Of a DNA stretch of 64,000 nt, positions 45,692-54,333 are shown one piece after another (the first letter of the stretch is position 1; the number at the start of each line of letters is the position of its first letter). Source of the DNA: Candidatus Borrarchaeum weybense (lineage in GTDB: Archaea > Asgardarchaeota > Sifarchaeia > Borrarchaeales > Borrarchaeaceae). Location of the stretch: NCBI GenBank assembly GCA_019057385.1, contig JAHQJS010000004.1:1137068-1201067 (forward strand), read 5' to 3'. The notes beneath the pieces are model-generated. The model searched no databases, was not told the DNA's origin, and saw only the letters and a program-made list of their open reading frames with translations. A program made the position numbers and the translations under genes.

Positions 45692-46177
45692 ATGACTACA
45701 AAAAAGGAGCCTCATCAGGTAATTGAACTTACTGAAGAGTATGCAGAAGCGATCGAACAACTCTTCAAAGATGTTTGGCCACACGCAACAGAATATCCGC
45801 ATGACTGGCGAGAAAAAAGAATGCTATCCAAAGAAGAAATTATTGATGAGATGAGACAAGGATATCATTACTTTGGTATCAAATTTGAAGGCAAATTAGC
45901 TGGACTTTACAAAGCCCTAATTACCCCTGAGGGATGCTTCGGAGCACATCAGTCGATAAACCCGAAATATTGGAGGGGCGGCATGGGTGGAGCTATGTAC
46001 ACGCAATTTATAGAATTTGCAAAGAAGATGGGGTGTAAACGCAATTATTGCAACATTTTAATCGGTCAAACTGCTAGTGAAAAACTGGTAAAGAAATTTG
46101 GATTCAAAGAAGTTGGTGAACCATATGAACAGGCAAAAGGAATGCTTGTGCAGATGTATGAAAGAGAGGTAGAATAA
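45692..46177 (+). CDS. GNAT-family acetyltransferase (MSMEG_0567-like)
   Basis: A 161-residue GNAT fold: YHYFGIKFEGKLAGLYKALI, then INPKYWRGGMGGAMYTQFIE, the acetyl-CoA pyrophosphate loop, and ASEKLVKKFGFKEVG. It is three bases upstream of the MSMEG_0568-type radical SAM gene. In bacterial Nit1C clusters a GNAT protein and this radical SAM protein accompany a nitrilase, which supports the assignment. Substrate unknown. Confidence 0.78.
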   Translation: MTTKKEPHQVIELTEEYAEAIEQLFKDVWPHATEYPHDWREKRMLSKEEIIDEMRQGYHYFGIKFEGKLAGLYKALITPEGCFGAHQSINPKYWRGGMGGAMYTQFIEFAKKMGCKRNYCNILIGQTASEKLVKKFGFKEVGEPYEQAKGMLVQMYEREVE

Positions 46178-46180
46178 CGT

Positions 46181-47257
46181 TTGAACTATGCAACTTTAAA
46201 AACTGAATTACTTTGCCTAGGAGCAAAAGCTAAAACTAAACGACATTTAAGAAAAACTGGAGCTGGACCCGCAGGTGGATCTTATTTTGTTCTTCCAAAT
46301 AGGAGTCTAGTCCAAATACCTGTTGTAGGTCACTTCGTCCAAAATTCCCCTTTTTCAATTATTGAAGACTCAGATGTGTTATATCTCTTTAAAAACAGTG
46401 AAAAGGTATGTGAAATACAAGGAGTGCCTACACCGCAGTTCTATGGAATTAATACATCAGATGGCATTCCCATGTGGAAAATTGCATTAATTCACGGTGT
46501 AGACTGTCTTGCAACAACCGTAGACCAGACTTGTATACACTGGCGCCATAATTTACAATGCGATTTCTGCGGCATTGAATTATCACTCAAACATCACAGA
46601 ACGATTACGAGAAAATCACCTGAAAAATTGATAGAAGTAATACAAGCTGCACGTGCAGAAAATAGGGCTAATCATATCACGTTAACTATTGGTACACAAG
46701 CTGGAGAAGATCGAGGTGCAAATATTCTTTCAAAAACGACCAGAAGGATAAAAGAGGAAATTGATATCCCTATTCACGCACAAGCAGAACCCGCAGATGA
46801 AATATATCTAGGGAAACTAAAAGATTCAGGAGTAGATACGCTCGGAATTCATATTGAGACCACTGACCCCGATATTTTCAAAAAAGTGTGCCCTGGTAAA
46901 GCAATGCTCGACTTTGAATATTATGAGAAGATTTGGGGGCATGCAGTAGACATTTTCGGTAAGAATCAAGTAAGTTCATTTGTAATAGTAGGTTTAGGAG
47001 AATCAGATGAAAGCATTCTAAATGGCGCTAAGTGGATGGCATCAATTGGGGTAATTCCTTTTGTAGTTCCACTTCGACCAATTCCTGAAACGCCTTTAGA
47101 AAATGCAATACCTCCTTCGCCAGAACGAATGATTTATTTATATGAAGAAGTGGGAAAAATCTTAAAGGAAAATAATCTAAATCCTAATAAAAACAAAGCT
47201 GGGTGTGTTCGCTGTAAAGGATGCTCATCCGTTGATGAGTTTGTAATCGGTTATTAA
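46181..47257 (+). CDS. Radical SAM protein, MSMEG_0568-like (Nit1C cluster)
   Basis: A 358-residue protein. The cluster motif reads QTCIHWRHNLQCDFCGIELS: three cysteines with wide spacing (C-x8-C-x2-C), typical of this subfamily. Next come RTITRKSPEKL, LTIGTQAGEDRGANIL, GIHIETTDPDIFKKV and a C-terminal cysteine set, AGCVRCKGCSS, that could bind a second cluster. The family is linked to nitrilases of the Nit1 group, with no proven reaction. The start is TTG at 46181 behind GAGAGGT; it is in one operon with the GNAT gene. The nitrilase is 14 kb away on the other strand. Confidence 0.82.
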   Translation: MNYATLKTELLCLGAKAKTKRHLRKTGAGPAGGSYFVLPNRSLVQIPVVGHFVQNSPFSIIEDSDVLYLFKNSEKVCEIQGVPTPQFYGINTSDGIPMWKIALIHGVDCLATTVDQTCIHWRHNLQCDFCGIELSLKHHRTITRKSPEKLIEVIQAARAENRANHITLTIGTQAGEDRGANILSKTTRRIKEEIDIPIHAQAEPADEIYLGKLKDSGVDTLGIHIETTDPDIFKKVCPGKAMLDFEYYEKIWGHAVDIFGKNQVSSFVIVGLGESDESILNGAKWMASIGVIPFVVPLRPIPETPLENAIPPSPERMIYLYEEVGKILKENNLNPNKNKAGCVRCKGCSSVDEFVIGY

Positions 47258-47468
47258 TAAAACCTTTCTCCCAGTTCTTTTGTGGAATTGATTTACTTTT
47301 TTTAAATCTTCATTAACTACATTCAAGATTAGAATGTAGAAAAAGCACTCTAATAATTTGCTCAAATAATTGAATATATAATGCAAAAAATCGAAAATAA
47401 CTGGACAAACAACTTTTGATAGAGGCTTGAATGCATGTAAGAGACGTTATAAAAAATTAGGTGATTAA

Positions 47469-49346
47469 ATGACATTTAAAGATTTAATAGACCCGAATCC
47501 TAAGAAAGCCTTCTTACTAGCTAATGAAGCTATAGCAAGAGCGGCTATTGAAAAGGATGTTAAAGTAGCAGCATTTTATCCTGGTTCTCCTACAAGTGAA
47601 ATTTTAGATACAATGTATATTCTTGCAGGATATTTAGACGACCTAAAAATGGAAGTAGCTTCGAATGAAATGGTGGCTCTTGAAACCGTAGCTGGTGCTT
47701 CGATGGCGGGAGTACGTGGATTTACTTCTATGAAAAGTGTAGGACTAAATGTTGCTGCAGATTCATTCTTTAGTTTGGGCTATACTGGTGTAAATGCAGG
47801 TTTAGTTTTATTAATAGCGGATGATCCACATGCCCATTCTTCACAAAGTGAACAGGATGCAAGGATTTTCGGTGAAGCTGCACATGTACCTATGCTTGAA
47901 CCGTCTTCTGCACAAGAAGCATATGATATGGTTAAGTGGGCTTTTGACTTATCTGAAAAATACAAAATGCTGGTTCTGATCAGAACAACAACACGGGTAA
48001 ATCATCAAAGTGGAATAGTACAGTTAGGTGAACTGAAGAGAAAACCTTTCAAAAGAAACGATTGGAAAGAGATTCAAAGTAAATATTACACTTTAAGTGC
48101 TACTGCTAGAAGGTTAAAAGGAGAGGCTCTAGAGAAACTGAAAAAAGTCGAAGAAGAATTTGAAACGAATCCATTCAATAAACTAACTTTAGGAGAAGGA
48201 GATATTGGAATTATTACTTCTGGTGTTTCATATCTGCATGTTCTAGAGGCTGTTGACATCTTAAATATAAATCCTCATATCTTGAAACTTGGAACTACAC
48301 ATCCTCTCCCGAAACAAATGATTGGAGACTTCCTTAAAAAAGTCAACAAAGTCATAATTGTAGAAGAACTCATGCCGTATCTTGAATTAAGAGTTACTGC
48401 AATTGCCAAAGATGCGACCCCATCAGTTGAAATATACGGAAAATATACAAATAATTTTGATTATGTTGGAGAATACACTGTACAGTCAGTCGTTAAAGGA
48501 ATTTCCTCCGTTTTAGGTCTTGGTAGCCCAGTGGATTACGATTTTTATCTTAACCGTGCTGAAAAACTGAAATCTATTTTACCAAAGAGAATGCCTACCT
48601 TCTGCCCAGGATGCCCGCACAGATCGACATTATGGGCAGTGCAACAGGCTATCAAGGAGCAAGACTATGTTGTCAACAATGACATCGGCTGTTATTCGAT
48701 GCTGCTTTTGGAGCCGTATGAAATTACTGACTCTTTATTGTGCATGGGGGCGTCTCTAGGCATTTCAAGCGGTATGCAACACGCACTTAATGATAAAGTC
48801 ATTTCATTCGTAGGTGACTCAACATTTTTCCATGCTTCATTGCCGGGGTTTGTAAACGCTGTGCATAATAAACACAATATTACTGTGTTCATCCTAGATA
48901 ATGCAGTCACCGCTATGACTGGTCAACAGCCAAATCCTGGTTCTGATTTTGGAGCACTTCCAGTTGTTGAAATTGACATCGAGGCCATCGTTAGAGCTAT
49001 TGGTGTCGAGCATGTTACCATGATCAATGCCTTTGATCCTAAGAACAACGTTGACAAGATAAAAGAGGCTTTAGAATTTGAAGGAGTTTCTGTTGTAATT
49101 TCAAAAGGTCCTTGTGCTTTATATAATGACCGCTTGAAGAGAAAACGCGGAGTTCCGATAATTCCGAATATGGTCGATAAGGAAGAGTGTAAGACTATCT
49201 ATGCTTGTATTAGGGACTTCTACTGTCCTGCAATTGAGATGGATATGGAAAGCCGGCAAGCTGTCATTCTAAAAGATTTATGCGATGGCTGCATGGTCTG
49301 TGCCAAACTCTGTCCAGTTTCGTCAATAAAAACTACAGGTGGTTGA
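47469..49346 (+). CDS. iorA: Indolepyruvate:ferredoxin oxidoreductase, alpha subunit
   Basis: A 625-residue protein with pyruvate-oxidoreductase-type N-terminal domain (VAAFYPGSPTSEILDTMYIL), the C-terminal TPP domain (GCYSMLLLEPYEI, MGASLGISSGMQHALN, GDSTFFHASLPGF) and ferredoxin motifs. It oxidises aryl pyruvates from aromatic amino acids to aryl-acetyl-CoA, reducing ferredoxin. The last cluster, CDGCMVCAKLCP, is complete. The other reads CKTIYACIRDFYCP: where relatives usually have four cysteines the second is Ile, so one cluster may be [3Fe-4S] or have another ligand. The iorB partner is 1.5 kb downstream, beyond an inserted TnpB-like element. Confidence 0.92.
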   Translation: MTFKDLIDPNPKKAFLLANEAIARAAIEKDVKVAAFYPGSPTSEILDTMYILAGYLDDLKMEVASNEMVALETVAGASMAGVRGFTSMKSVGLNVAADSFFSLGYTGVNAGLVLLIADDPHAHSSQSEQDARIFGEAAHVPMLEPSSAQEAYDMVKWAFDLSEKYKMLVLIRTTTRVNHQSGIVQLGELKRKPFKRNDWKEIQSKYYTLSATARRLKGEALEKLKKVEEEFETNPFNKLTLGEGDIGIITSGVSYLHVLEAVDILNINPHILKLGTTHPLPKQMIGDFLKKVNKVIIVEELMPYLELRVTAIAKDATPSVEIYGKYTNNFDYVGEYTVQSVVKGISSVLGLGSPVDYDFYLNRAEKLKSILPKRMPTFCPGCPHRSTLWAVQQAIKEQDYVVNNDIGCYSMLLLEPYEITDSLLCMGASLGISSGMQHALNDKVISFVGDSTFFHASLPGFVNAVHNKHNITVFILDNAVTAMTGQQPNPGSDFGALPVVEIDIEAIVRAIGVEHVTMINAFDPKNNVDKIKEALEFEGVSVVISKGPCALYNDRLKRKRGVPIIPNMVDKEECKTIYACIRDFYCPAIEMDMESRQAVILKDLCDGCMVCAKLCPVSSIKTTGG

Positions 49347-49419
49347 AACAGTTCTAATTAACTTACTATAACTTTATATCACCTCATATTATTGAAGCGT
49401 CCACCTTCTGTGTCAGCTT

Positions 49420-50735
49420 TTAGTTACATCCTGGGGTCTGTCTGTTTATAGGGATGAGACCCCATAATTACTACTAGTTGTTAAACATGACGGCGATTAT
49501 TACACTGCCAGGGGTCATCACCTCGGTTACTAACAGGGCATTGTTGAATGCCCTTCTGCGAAAATTCGGCAATGCCCGAAGACGGGCTTTTTCTCTGAAA
49601 CGCAAAGGTTTAGCGACTTCCTGTATCGAAACAATCCTTCAGCAAGAAATCGGGCTCAATGCCCGTTATATTAAGGACGCATATTACTCCATCAAAGATT
49701 TACCTTATAATACCACGTTTGGGGGGTTGAAGAACCAGCGGTTGCGCGAGAAAGGTAAAATTACCAAAGAAGAATACAAGCAACGCCGAAATGCGCTCCT
49801 TATCTCCCGAGGAGAACGCTCTAAGAAGGGCAACCTCAACCTCAGACTTGATTTTTCCACCATGCAACTGCGCATCAACACCTGTCGTAACGATAACAAG
49901 TGGATGTTTGCCAATGTATTCATCCCGCAAAAATATCTCGACAAATACCATGGATATCTGGACGGTTCGCACCCTTATACCGTGCTGCTTAAGCGGCGGG
50001 ACTTTGACCGGGGCTATGACCTGCGTATCAGCATTAAAATCCCCTGCATGATACAGGAGGCCTCACGGGTGATGACACTGGATATCAATGCTGGTCACAC
50101 CGATTTCGCTGTGATGAACAAGGAGGATGGCATGCCTGTAGCGATAGGGAGGTTCAACCATCATAAGACCCAGTACACTAGGCGGGGAAAACGCAACCAT
50201 CTGTTGAACATGCTGGTGAGAAAGATCGGCAACTTAGCGCGACATTACTATGCTGAGGTAGTGGTGGGATCTCTCAACACAGGTAAGTTCAAAAGTTACA
50301 GCAAGAAAGCCACACGGACGATTCGCCAGCTGCCGCAGTACCAGTTTAGGCACTTGCTGAAGCGGTTGGAGTTGCAGGGTACAAAAGTGAGTGAAAGGTC
50401 GGAGGCCTACACCAGCAAGTTAGGTGACGTCATCTCTCAGTTAATAGGGTATGACATTCACAAGTGTGCGGCGATGATGTTCGCACTGAAGGTCATCAAC
50501 TATGACTTATTTAAGCAGTTGAAGACGTTTCTCTTCGGAGTCCCATCATATGAGGCTTATGGAAGGCGGAGACGTGGGCGAAGGAGAGAAAGCGGGCTAA
50601 CTGCCCCCATCCAGTACCGAAAGTTTCTAAAAAGTATGAAGTTCTGGATGGCGATGAACTCCTCAATAGTAAAAGAGGATGGAGGCTACCTCCCGACTCC
50701 AGGTAGGGAGGGGTTGTCCTTTCTGGACAATTTAA
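49420..50735 (+). mobile_element. TnpB-like element inserted between iorA and iorB
   Basis: The 5' side has CTGGGGTCTGTC, a loop, GATGAGACCCC (about 49429-49463), a left-end-like hairpin ahead of the gene. The 3' side has GGCTACCTCCC, a loop, AGGTAGGGAGG (about 50685-50712). Neither matches the GGAAGCC/GTAGTTCAC family. It carries one gene, of higher GC content than iorA and iorB. Exact ends are not resolved. Confidence 0.6.
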
Positions 50736-50773
50736 AAGCGAACTTTCCTTGTCTGACCATGAACATATGGTAA
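49487..50773 (+). CDS. Divergent TnpB-family protein lacking zinc ribbon and usual RuvC-II Glu
   Basis: A 428-residue protein. RuvC-I Asp is clear in MTLDINAGHTDFAVM, and a RuvC-III-like Asp sits in GYDIHKCAAMMFAL. At the usual RuvC-II position the strand reads EVVVGSLNTGKF, with Gly-Ser in place of Glu. About 50 residues later comes KVSERSEAYTSKLGD, with glutamates just before the YTS motif. The zinc-ribbon cysteines that normally follow TS are missing. This fits a TnpB branch with a relocated glutamate, or an inactive form. The last ~30 residues read through the right-end hairpin and may be non-native. The start ATG 49487 is chosen over TTG 49478. Confidence 0.75.
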   Translation: MTAIITLPGVITSVTNRALLNALLRKFGNARRRAFSLKRKGLATSCIETILQQEIGLNARYIKDAYYSIKDLPYNTTFGGLKNQRLREKGKITKEEYKQRRNALLISRGERSKKGNLNLRLDFSTMQLRINTCRNDNKWMFANVFIPQKYLDKYHGYLDGSHPYTVLLKRRDFDRGYDLRISIKIPCMIQEASRVMTLDINAGHTDFAVMNKEDGMPVAIGRFNHHKTQYTRRGKRNHLLNMLVRKIGNLARHYYAEVVVGSLNTGKFKSYSKKATRTIRQLPQYQFRHLLKRLELQGTKVSERSEAYTSKLGDVISQLIGYDIHKCAAMMFALKVINYDLFKQLKTFLFGVPSYEAYGRRRRGRRRESGLTAPIQYRKFLKSMKFWMAMNSSIVKEDGGYLPTPGREGLSFLDNLKANFPCLTMNIW

Positions 50774-50816
50774 GCTATATGAAGATATGGTAAGTATCGT
50801 GACCTGGTGTTCAATA

Positions 50817-51449
50817 ATGGTAGCCGGTTATAATATTATGCTGTCGGGTGTTGGTGGTCAAGGACTTATGTTACTATCATCAATCATTGGAAATGCCTGT
50901 AACAAACTAGGACTGAAAGTAATAACTGGAGAACAGCATGGCCTCTCTCAAAGATCTGGCTCAATCTATGTCCATCTTAGAATCGGTGAAAAGGTACATT
51001 CGCCATTAATTCCTTATGGTTTCGCAGACATGATTATTTCTATGGAAGCTACTGAGGTTCTGCGTTATATTGAATTTCTCAAAGATGATGGAATCATCAT
51101 TATGAACAGACGTATTATGCATCCTTCTCTAGTAACTGCTGATATTGCAAAGCACAGAGATGAAAATCGTAGATATATCACCTTAGAACAGATATTTGCT
51201 CAGTTAAAACAAGTAACTAGCAATATTATTATATTAGACGCAACAAAACTTGCTGAACTTGCTGGGAATCCAAGAACCGAAAACACGGTATTGAGTGGTG
51301 CAGCCAGTGCTTTACAAGAGTTCCCCATCGATAAAGATGTTCTGAAGGAGGCTATCAAGGATTTGGTGCCATCTAAGACAATTGAAGAAAATATTAGAGC
51401 GTTTGACTTAGGCTATGAAGAGGCAAAGAAAATCCTTACGAGTCTATGA
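50817..51449 (+). CDS. iorB: Indolepyruvate:ferredoxin oxidoreductase, beta subunit
   Basis: About 210 residues of pyruvate-oxidoreductase gamma-type fold: YNIMLSGVGGQGLMLLSSII at the start, GEQHGLSQRSGSIYVHLRIG and MIISMEATEVLRYI. It supplies the second part of the IorAB heterodimer. The ATG at 50817 fits the family N-terminus; an upstream in-frame GTG/ATG at 50787 would add ten residues that come from element DNA. Normally the two subunits are co-transcribed; here the insertion may have cut the operon, and expression may depend on readthrough. Confidence 0.9.
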   Translation: MVAGYNIMLSGVGGQGLMLLSSIIGNACNKLGLKVITGEQHGLSQRSGSIYVHLRIGEKVHSPLIPYGFADMIISMEATEVLRYIEFLKDDGIIIMNRRIMHPSLVTADIAKHRDENRRYITLEQIFAQLKQVTSNIIILDATKLAELAGNPRTENTVLSGAASALQEFPIDKDVLKEAIKDLVPSKTIEENIRAFDLGYEEAKKILTSL

Positions 51450-51692
51450 GCTCACTTTTTTTATAATAGCAAGATACGAGAAAAAAGAGAGTCTACTAGT
51501 AGAATGATTAAACTTAAAAACAAAGAGAAAGAAAGAGAATCTAATTGACAAAATGATTAAATTTAAAAATAAAAATTTATTCTATGGTTTTTGTTTAGAA
51601 TCAAAAGAAGTTAAGAAGTTTTAAATTTCCAAGTTTATGCTTTTTTTCGTCTAATGAATTTTAAGTTAAAACCAGTATAGGAGGCTATATTT

Positions 51693-51890
51693 ATGCCAGA
51701 AGGAACTGTAAAATTTTTCAATACTATGCGAAACTTCGGCTTTATTACCGGCGATGACGGCAAAGACTACTTCGTCCACATTAGTGGAATTAAAGAAGGA
51801 ACAGTAATTGGTGATGGTGACCGGGTCGCTTTTGAGGTAGTCCAAGGCGATAGAGGACCGAAGGCTGAACAAGTTGTAAAAATTGAGTGA
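51693..51890 (+). CDS. Cold-shock-domain protein
   Basis: A 65-residue single CSD: MPEGTVKFFNTMRNFGFITG holds RNP1 (RNFGFI) and DYFVHIS is RNP2, with the final strand KAEQVVKIE. It binds single-stranded RNA or DNA. Cold-shock proteins are patchy in archaea and often acquired from bacteria. GGAGGC lies before the ATG, and a long AT-rich leader of 200 bases stands between it and iorB. A hairpin follows the gene. Confidence 0.92.
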   Translation: MPEGTVKFFNTMRNFGFITGDDGKDYFVHISGIKEGTVIGDGDRVAFEVVQGDRGPKAEQVVKIE

Positions 51891-51907
51891 ATGACAAATC
51901 CAAACTA

Positions 51908-51925
51908 CCCTTCTTGCGTGAAGGG
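51908..51925 (+). terminator. Hairpin after the cold-shock gene
   Basis: CCCTTC and GAAGGG arms around a six-base loop, 17 bases past the stop. It could be a terminator, though no T-run follows directly; it also resembles the IS-end hairpins at 2499 and 27073. Confidence 0.35.
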
Positions 51926-51949
51926 GCGACAAATAATCAAGTAGATCGT

Positions 51950-52367
51950 ATCTTATAGTTAGTAACTATTTCGCGTGCTATCTATAGTCCAAAAACTAAA
52001 AACCTTTAAACTAGCGTACAGCAACGTATCAATTTGCGGATTCCGCTAATTGACCTCACGATTCATCTATTTTTCTATCGAGAACTTAGCACAACGAAAA
52101 TGCCGCGATGTGAAAGACTTCCATAACATCTTTCATACTGACAATTTTATGGCGAATCATTTTCTCTGCACCAGGAATGTTACAGTAACAGTCTCTTCTA
52201 CTCCATCTTCATAAACTTCTTCAGTAGTCTGCAATTCCAAGAACCTCACCATTTTTTATCGTTTTTTTAATGATAAATTATTTATATTCATTCCAAAAAA
52301 AGCGCATTGCGTTGAAGATCCTTAAAAAAAAATAGAATATCGATTATGAAATCTATGCTAAGGTGGT
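51950..52367. other. Intergenic region with two possible tiny minus-strand frames
   Basis: On the minus strand a 31-codon frame (52252 down to 52157) begins MVRFLELQTTEEVYEDGVEE and overlaps, by ATGA, a second frame MIRHKIVSMKDVMEVFHIAA. A TATAAATAA box lies 20-30 bases upstream of the first ATG, which would make it nearly leaderless. No ribosome binding site or relatives are seen. I do not call either as a firm gene. Confidence 0.3.
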
Positions 52368-52523
52368 ATGTTTGTGGATGTTGAATTACAGGTAAATGGT
52401 AATAATATTCCTCTTCATAAATTTGCACAAAAAATCTGGCGTGGAGTCATTATTGGGCTTGTTAAAGAACTGAAAGGGGTTCCTGACGATATACATAATG
52501 TAAAACTACAGATTAAACTATGA
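52368..52523 (+). CDS. 51-residue conserved-looking small protein
   Basis: The frame reads MFVDVELQVNGNNIPLHKFA, then QKIWRGVIIGLVKELKGVPD and ends KLQIKL. The strand (LQVNGNNIPL), helix with GVIIGLVKELKG and closing strand form a plausible compact fold, like small archaeal proteins of unknown function that end in a LKGV...I-x-I pattern. AAGGTGG precedes the ATG by a few bases. Confidence 0.6.
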   Translation: MFVDVELQVNGNNIPLHKFAQKIWRGVIIGLVKELKGVPDDIHNVKLQIKL

Positions 52524-52718
52524 TATTCTTAATATGCTTTAAGAAAATATTCTTATGTCAAATAGTAGATGACCAGTAATGCCAAATTTAGTCTGTCTGC
52601 TAGTTTTTGTTCACATCGATAAATTTCTATAGAACAAACTTAATCGTTCGATAGAAATGATTTTAAATCATTTATTCCTTGCTTGAGAAATGATGATTTT
52701 TACAGGAGGACGAATATT

Positions 52719-53063
52719 ATCAGAAATGAAGAAGAGTTATGGAAAAAATACGAAGAGCAGCTGAAGTTATTAAAAAGTGATGATCAACCGAATCCCTTTG
52801 AGAGTATGTCGACGTTTCAATTAAGAAGAATAAGTATTTCGCTTCTTGAGTGGACGTTAGGCCTTAAAAGCGAAAAACCCACCGAAGAAGAAATCCACGC
52901 CGAATATATTAAACAAATAAAAAATCGCCCAAGACCACAAAAAGGCATTATGCGAGGTCTCCCTGCTCAGAAACGGAATGTAACGACCGCTTGGCTTGGA
53001 TGGATTCTTGGCATACCGGACAACGAAATAATGAAGCATCAAAAGCAGCATGAGGTTAAGTGA
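52719..53063 (+). CDS. Uncharacterised protein, TAWLGWILGIPD family, copy 2, non-canonical start
   Basis: The frame aligns with the 41072-41410 protein: IRNEEELWKKYEEQ against MRSEDELLEKYEEQ, and TTAWLGWILGIPDNEIMKHQ against TAWLGWILGIPDDEIKQHQ. The aligned first residue falls on ATC at 52719, eight bases after a strong AGGAGGA (52704-52710); ATT at 52716 is the other choice. No ATG is near. A TTG at 52683 lies upstream of that ribosome binding site. Either translation starts at a rare codon or the ATG has mutated. Function unknown. Confidence 0.62.
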   Translation: MRNEEELWKKYEEQLKLLKSDDQPNPFESMSTFQLRRISISLLEWTLGLKSEKPTEEEIHAEYIKQIKNRPRPQKGIMRGLPAQKRNVTTAWLGWILGIPDNEIMKHQKQHEVK

Positions 53064-53152
53064 GCATCATTAGTGTTTAGTATTTCCATAACAGTTCACA
53101 TTCGATAATCGTGAATAACTTTCTTATGAATTGAATGTACGGAGGCAAGAAA

Positions 53153-54061
53153 ATGTCTGCATTGGAAACAGTTGATCTAAGAACCGTTATAGATCCAATA
53201 TTTGAAAAAGTAGTAGGAAGAAGGAAAGAAGTAGTGCTTATTCTCTCGGCATTAAAAGCGGGAAAGCCCATTCTTCTTGAAGGACCCCCAGGAGTTAGCA
53301 AAACAACAATTTTACGAACTTTGAGTGGTATTTTAGGAGTACCATTTCATTTTGTTGAAGGTAATGAGGATCTAACAGCCTCGAAATTAATTGGCTATTT
53401 TGACCCTGCAGCTGTATTACAGACTGGATATCGCCCAGAGAATTTCAGAGAAGGGGCTCTTACGTTAGCAATGCGAGATGGAGGTATACTTTATATTGAA
53501 GAAATAAATAGAGCACCCCCAGACGCGCTAAACAGTCTAGTTGTAGCGCTTTCTGAAAAAGAAATTCATGTTCCACGTTTTGGGGAAATCTCTGCGAGCC
53601 CAGGATTCCGAGTTGTTGCTGCGATGAATCCTTATGATGATATTGGTGTTCAAAGAATTAGCAGAGCTATTCTTGATCGATTCACAAAATTAAAGCTGGA
53701 TTACCAGAGTAAAGAAGAAGAAATGGAAATAGTGCGTGTAAACACCAAGGACAACAGTGAAAAACTAATGGAGTTAGGTGTAGAAATAGGACGCCGCAGT
53801 CGAGATAACCCTGACTTACGCTTGGGAGCAAGTGTCAGAGGAGCTATTGATTTTGTAAACGTGGTAATGGAAAGACAAGTGTTTGATCCTTCACTTACAA
53901 AGGAAGATCTTATCGAATGCGCTTCCTTGACGTACAGCTCAAAGATCTGGCTCTCAGCAACGACAGAAAAAACCGAAGAAGATGTAATTAGGGATATCGT
54001 TAATGCAGTCTTCAATGAGATGGAACCAGAAACACTTGAAGAGATAAATAAAAACTCGTAG
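53153..54061 (+). CDS. MoxR-family AAA+ ATPase
   Basis: About 302 residues: Walker A GPPGVSKTT, Walker B GGILYIEEINRAPPDALNSL, sensor 1 VVAAMNPYDD, arginine finger region SRAILDRFTKL and the C-terminal lid with LRLGASVRGAIDF. MoxR ATPases act as chaperones, usually beside a von Willebrand A protein that they activate; none is next to this gene. The start ATG 53153 follows GGAGG. Confidence 0.9.
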   Translation: MSALETVDLRTVIDPIFEKVVGRRKEVVLILSALKAGKPILLEGPPGVSKTTILRTLSGILGVPFHFVEGNEDLTASKLIGYFDPAAVLQTGYRPENFREGALTLAMRDGGILYIEEINRAPPDALNSLVVALSEKEIHVPRFGEISASPGFRVVAAMNPYDDIGVQRISRAILDRFTKLKLDYQSKEEEMEIVRVNTKDNSEKLMELGVEIGRRSRDNPDLRLGASVRGAIDFVNVVMERQVFDPSLTKEDLIECASLTYSSKIWLSATTEKTEEDVIRDIVNAVFNEMEPETLEEINKNS

Positions 54062-54333
54062 TAGGGCGACTCGCGATCCATAGACCGCTCCTGTTTAATA
54101 ACTGATCTTTTTTCCATCTCTATTTAATATCTTTTTTCATTTTTTAACAGTTTATTTTACTGTTTTTCTAAGGGTAATTGCGCGCCTAATGAGCTACAAT
54201 TACACCCCCAATCCAACAACCTATTTTTGTATTCCATAAGTTTTTATCTATGAAATAATAGAGTATAGGAATAATTTCTTATAAAAATATTCCAATACAA
54301 AAATAGAAAAAAAAAAATTCGTAGGTGTTAAGT
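54062..54333. other. AT-rich intergenic region before the OYE-type reductase
   Basis: About 270 bases, with T-runs after the MoxR gene that may end its transcript and TATA-like words near 54240-54300. No gene seen. Confidence 0.4.
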
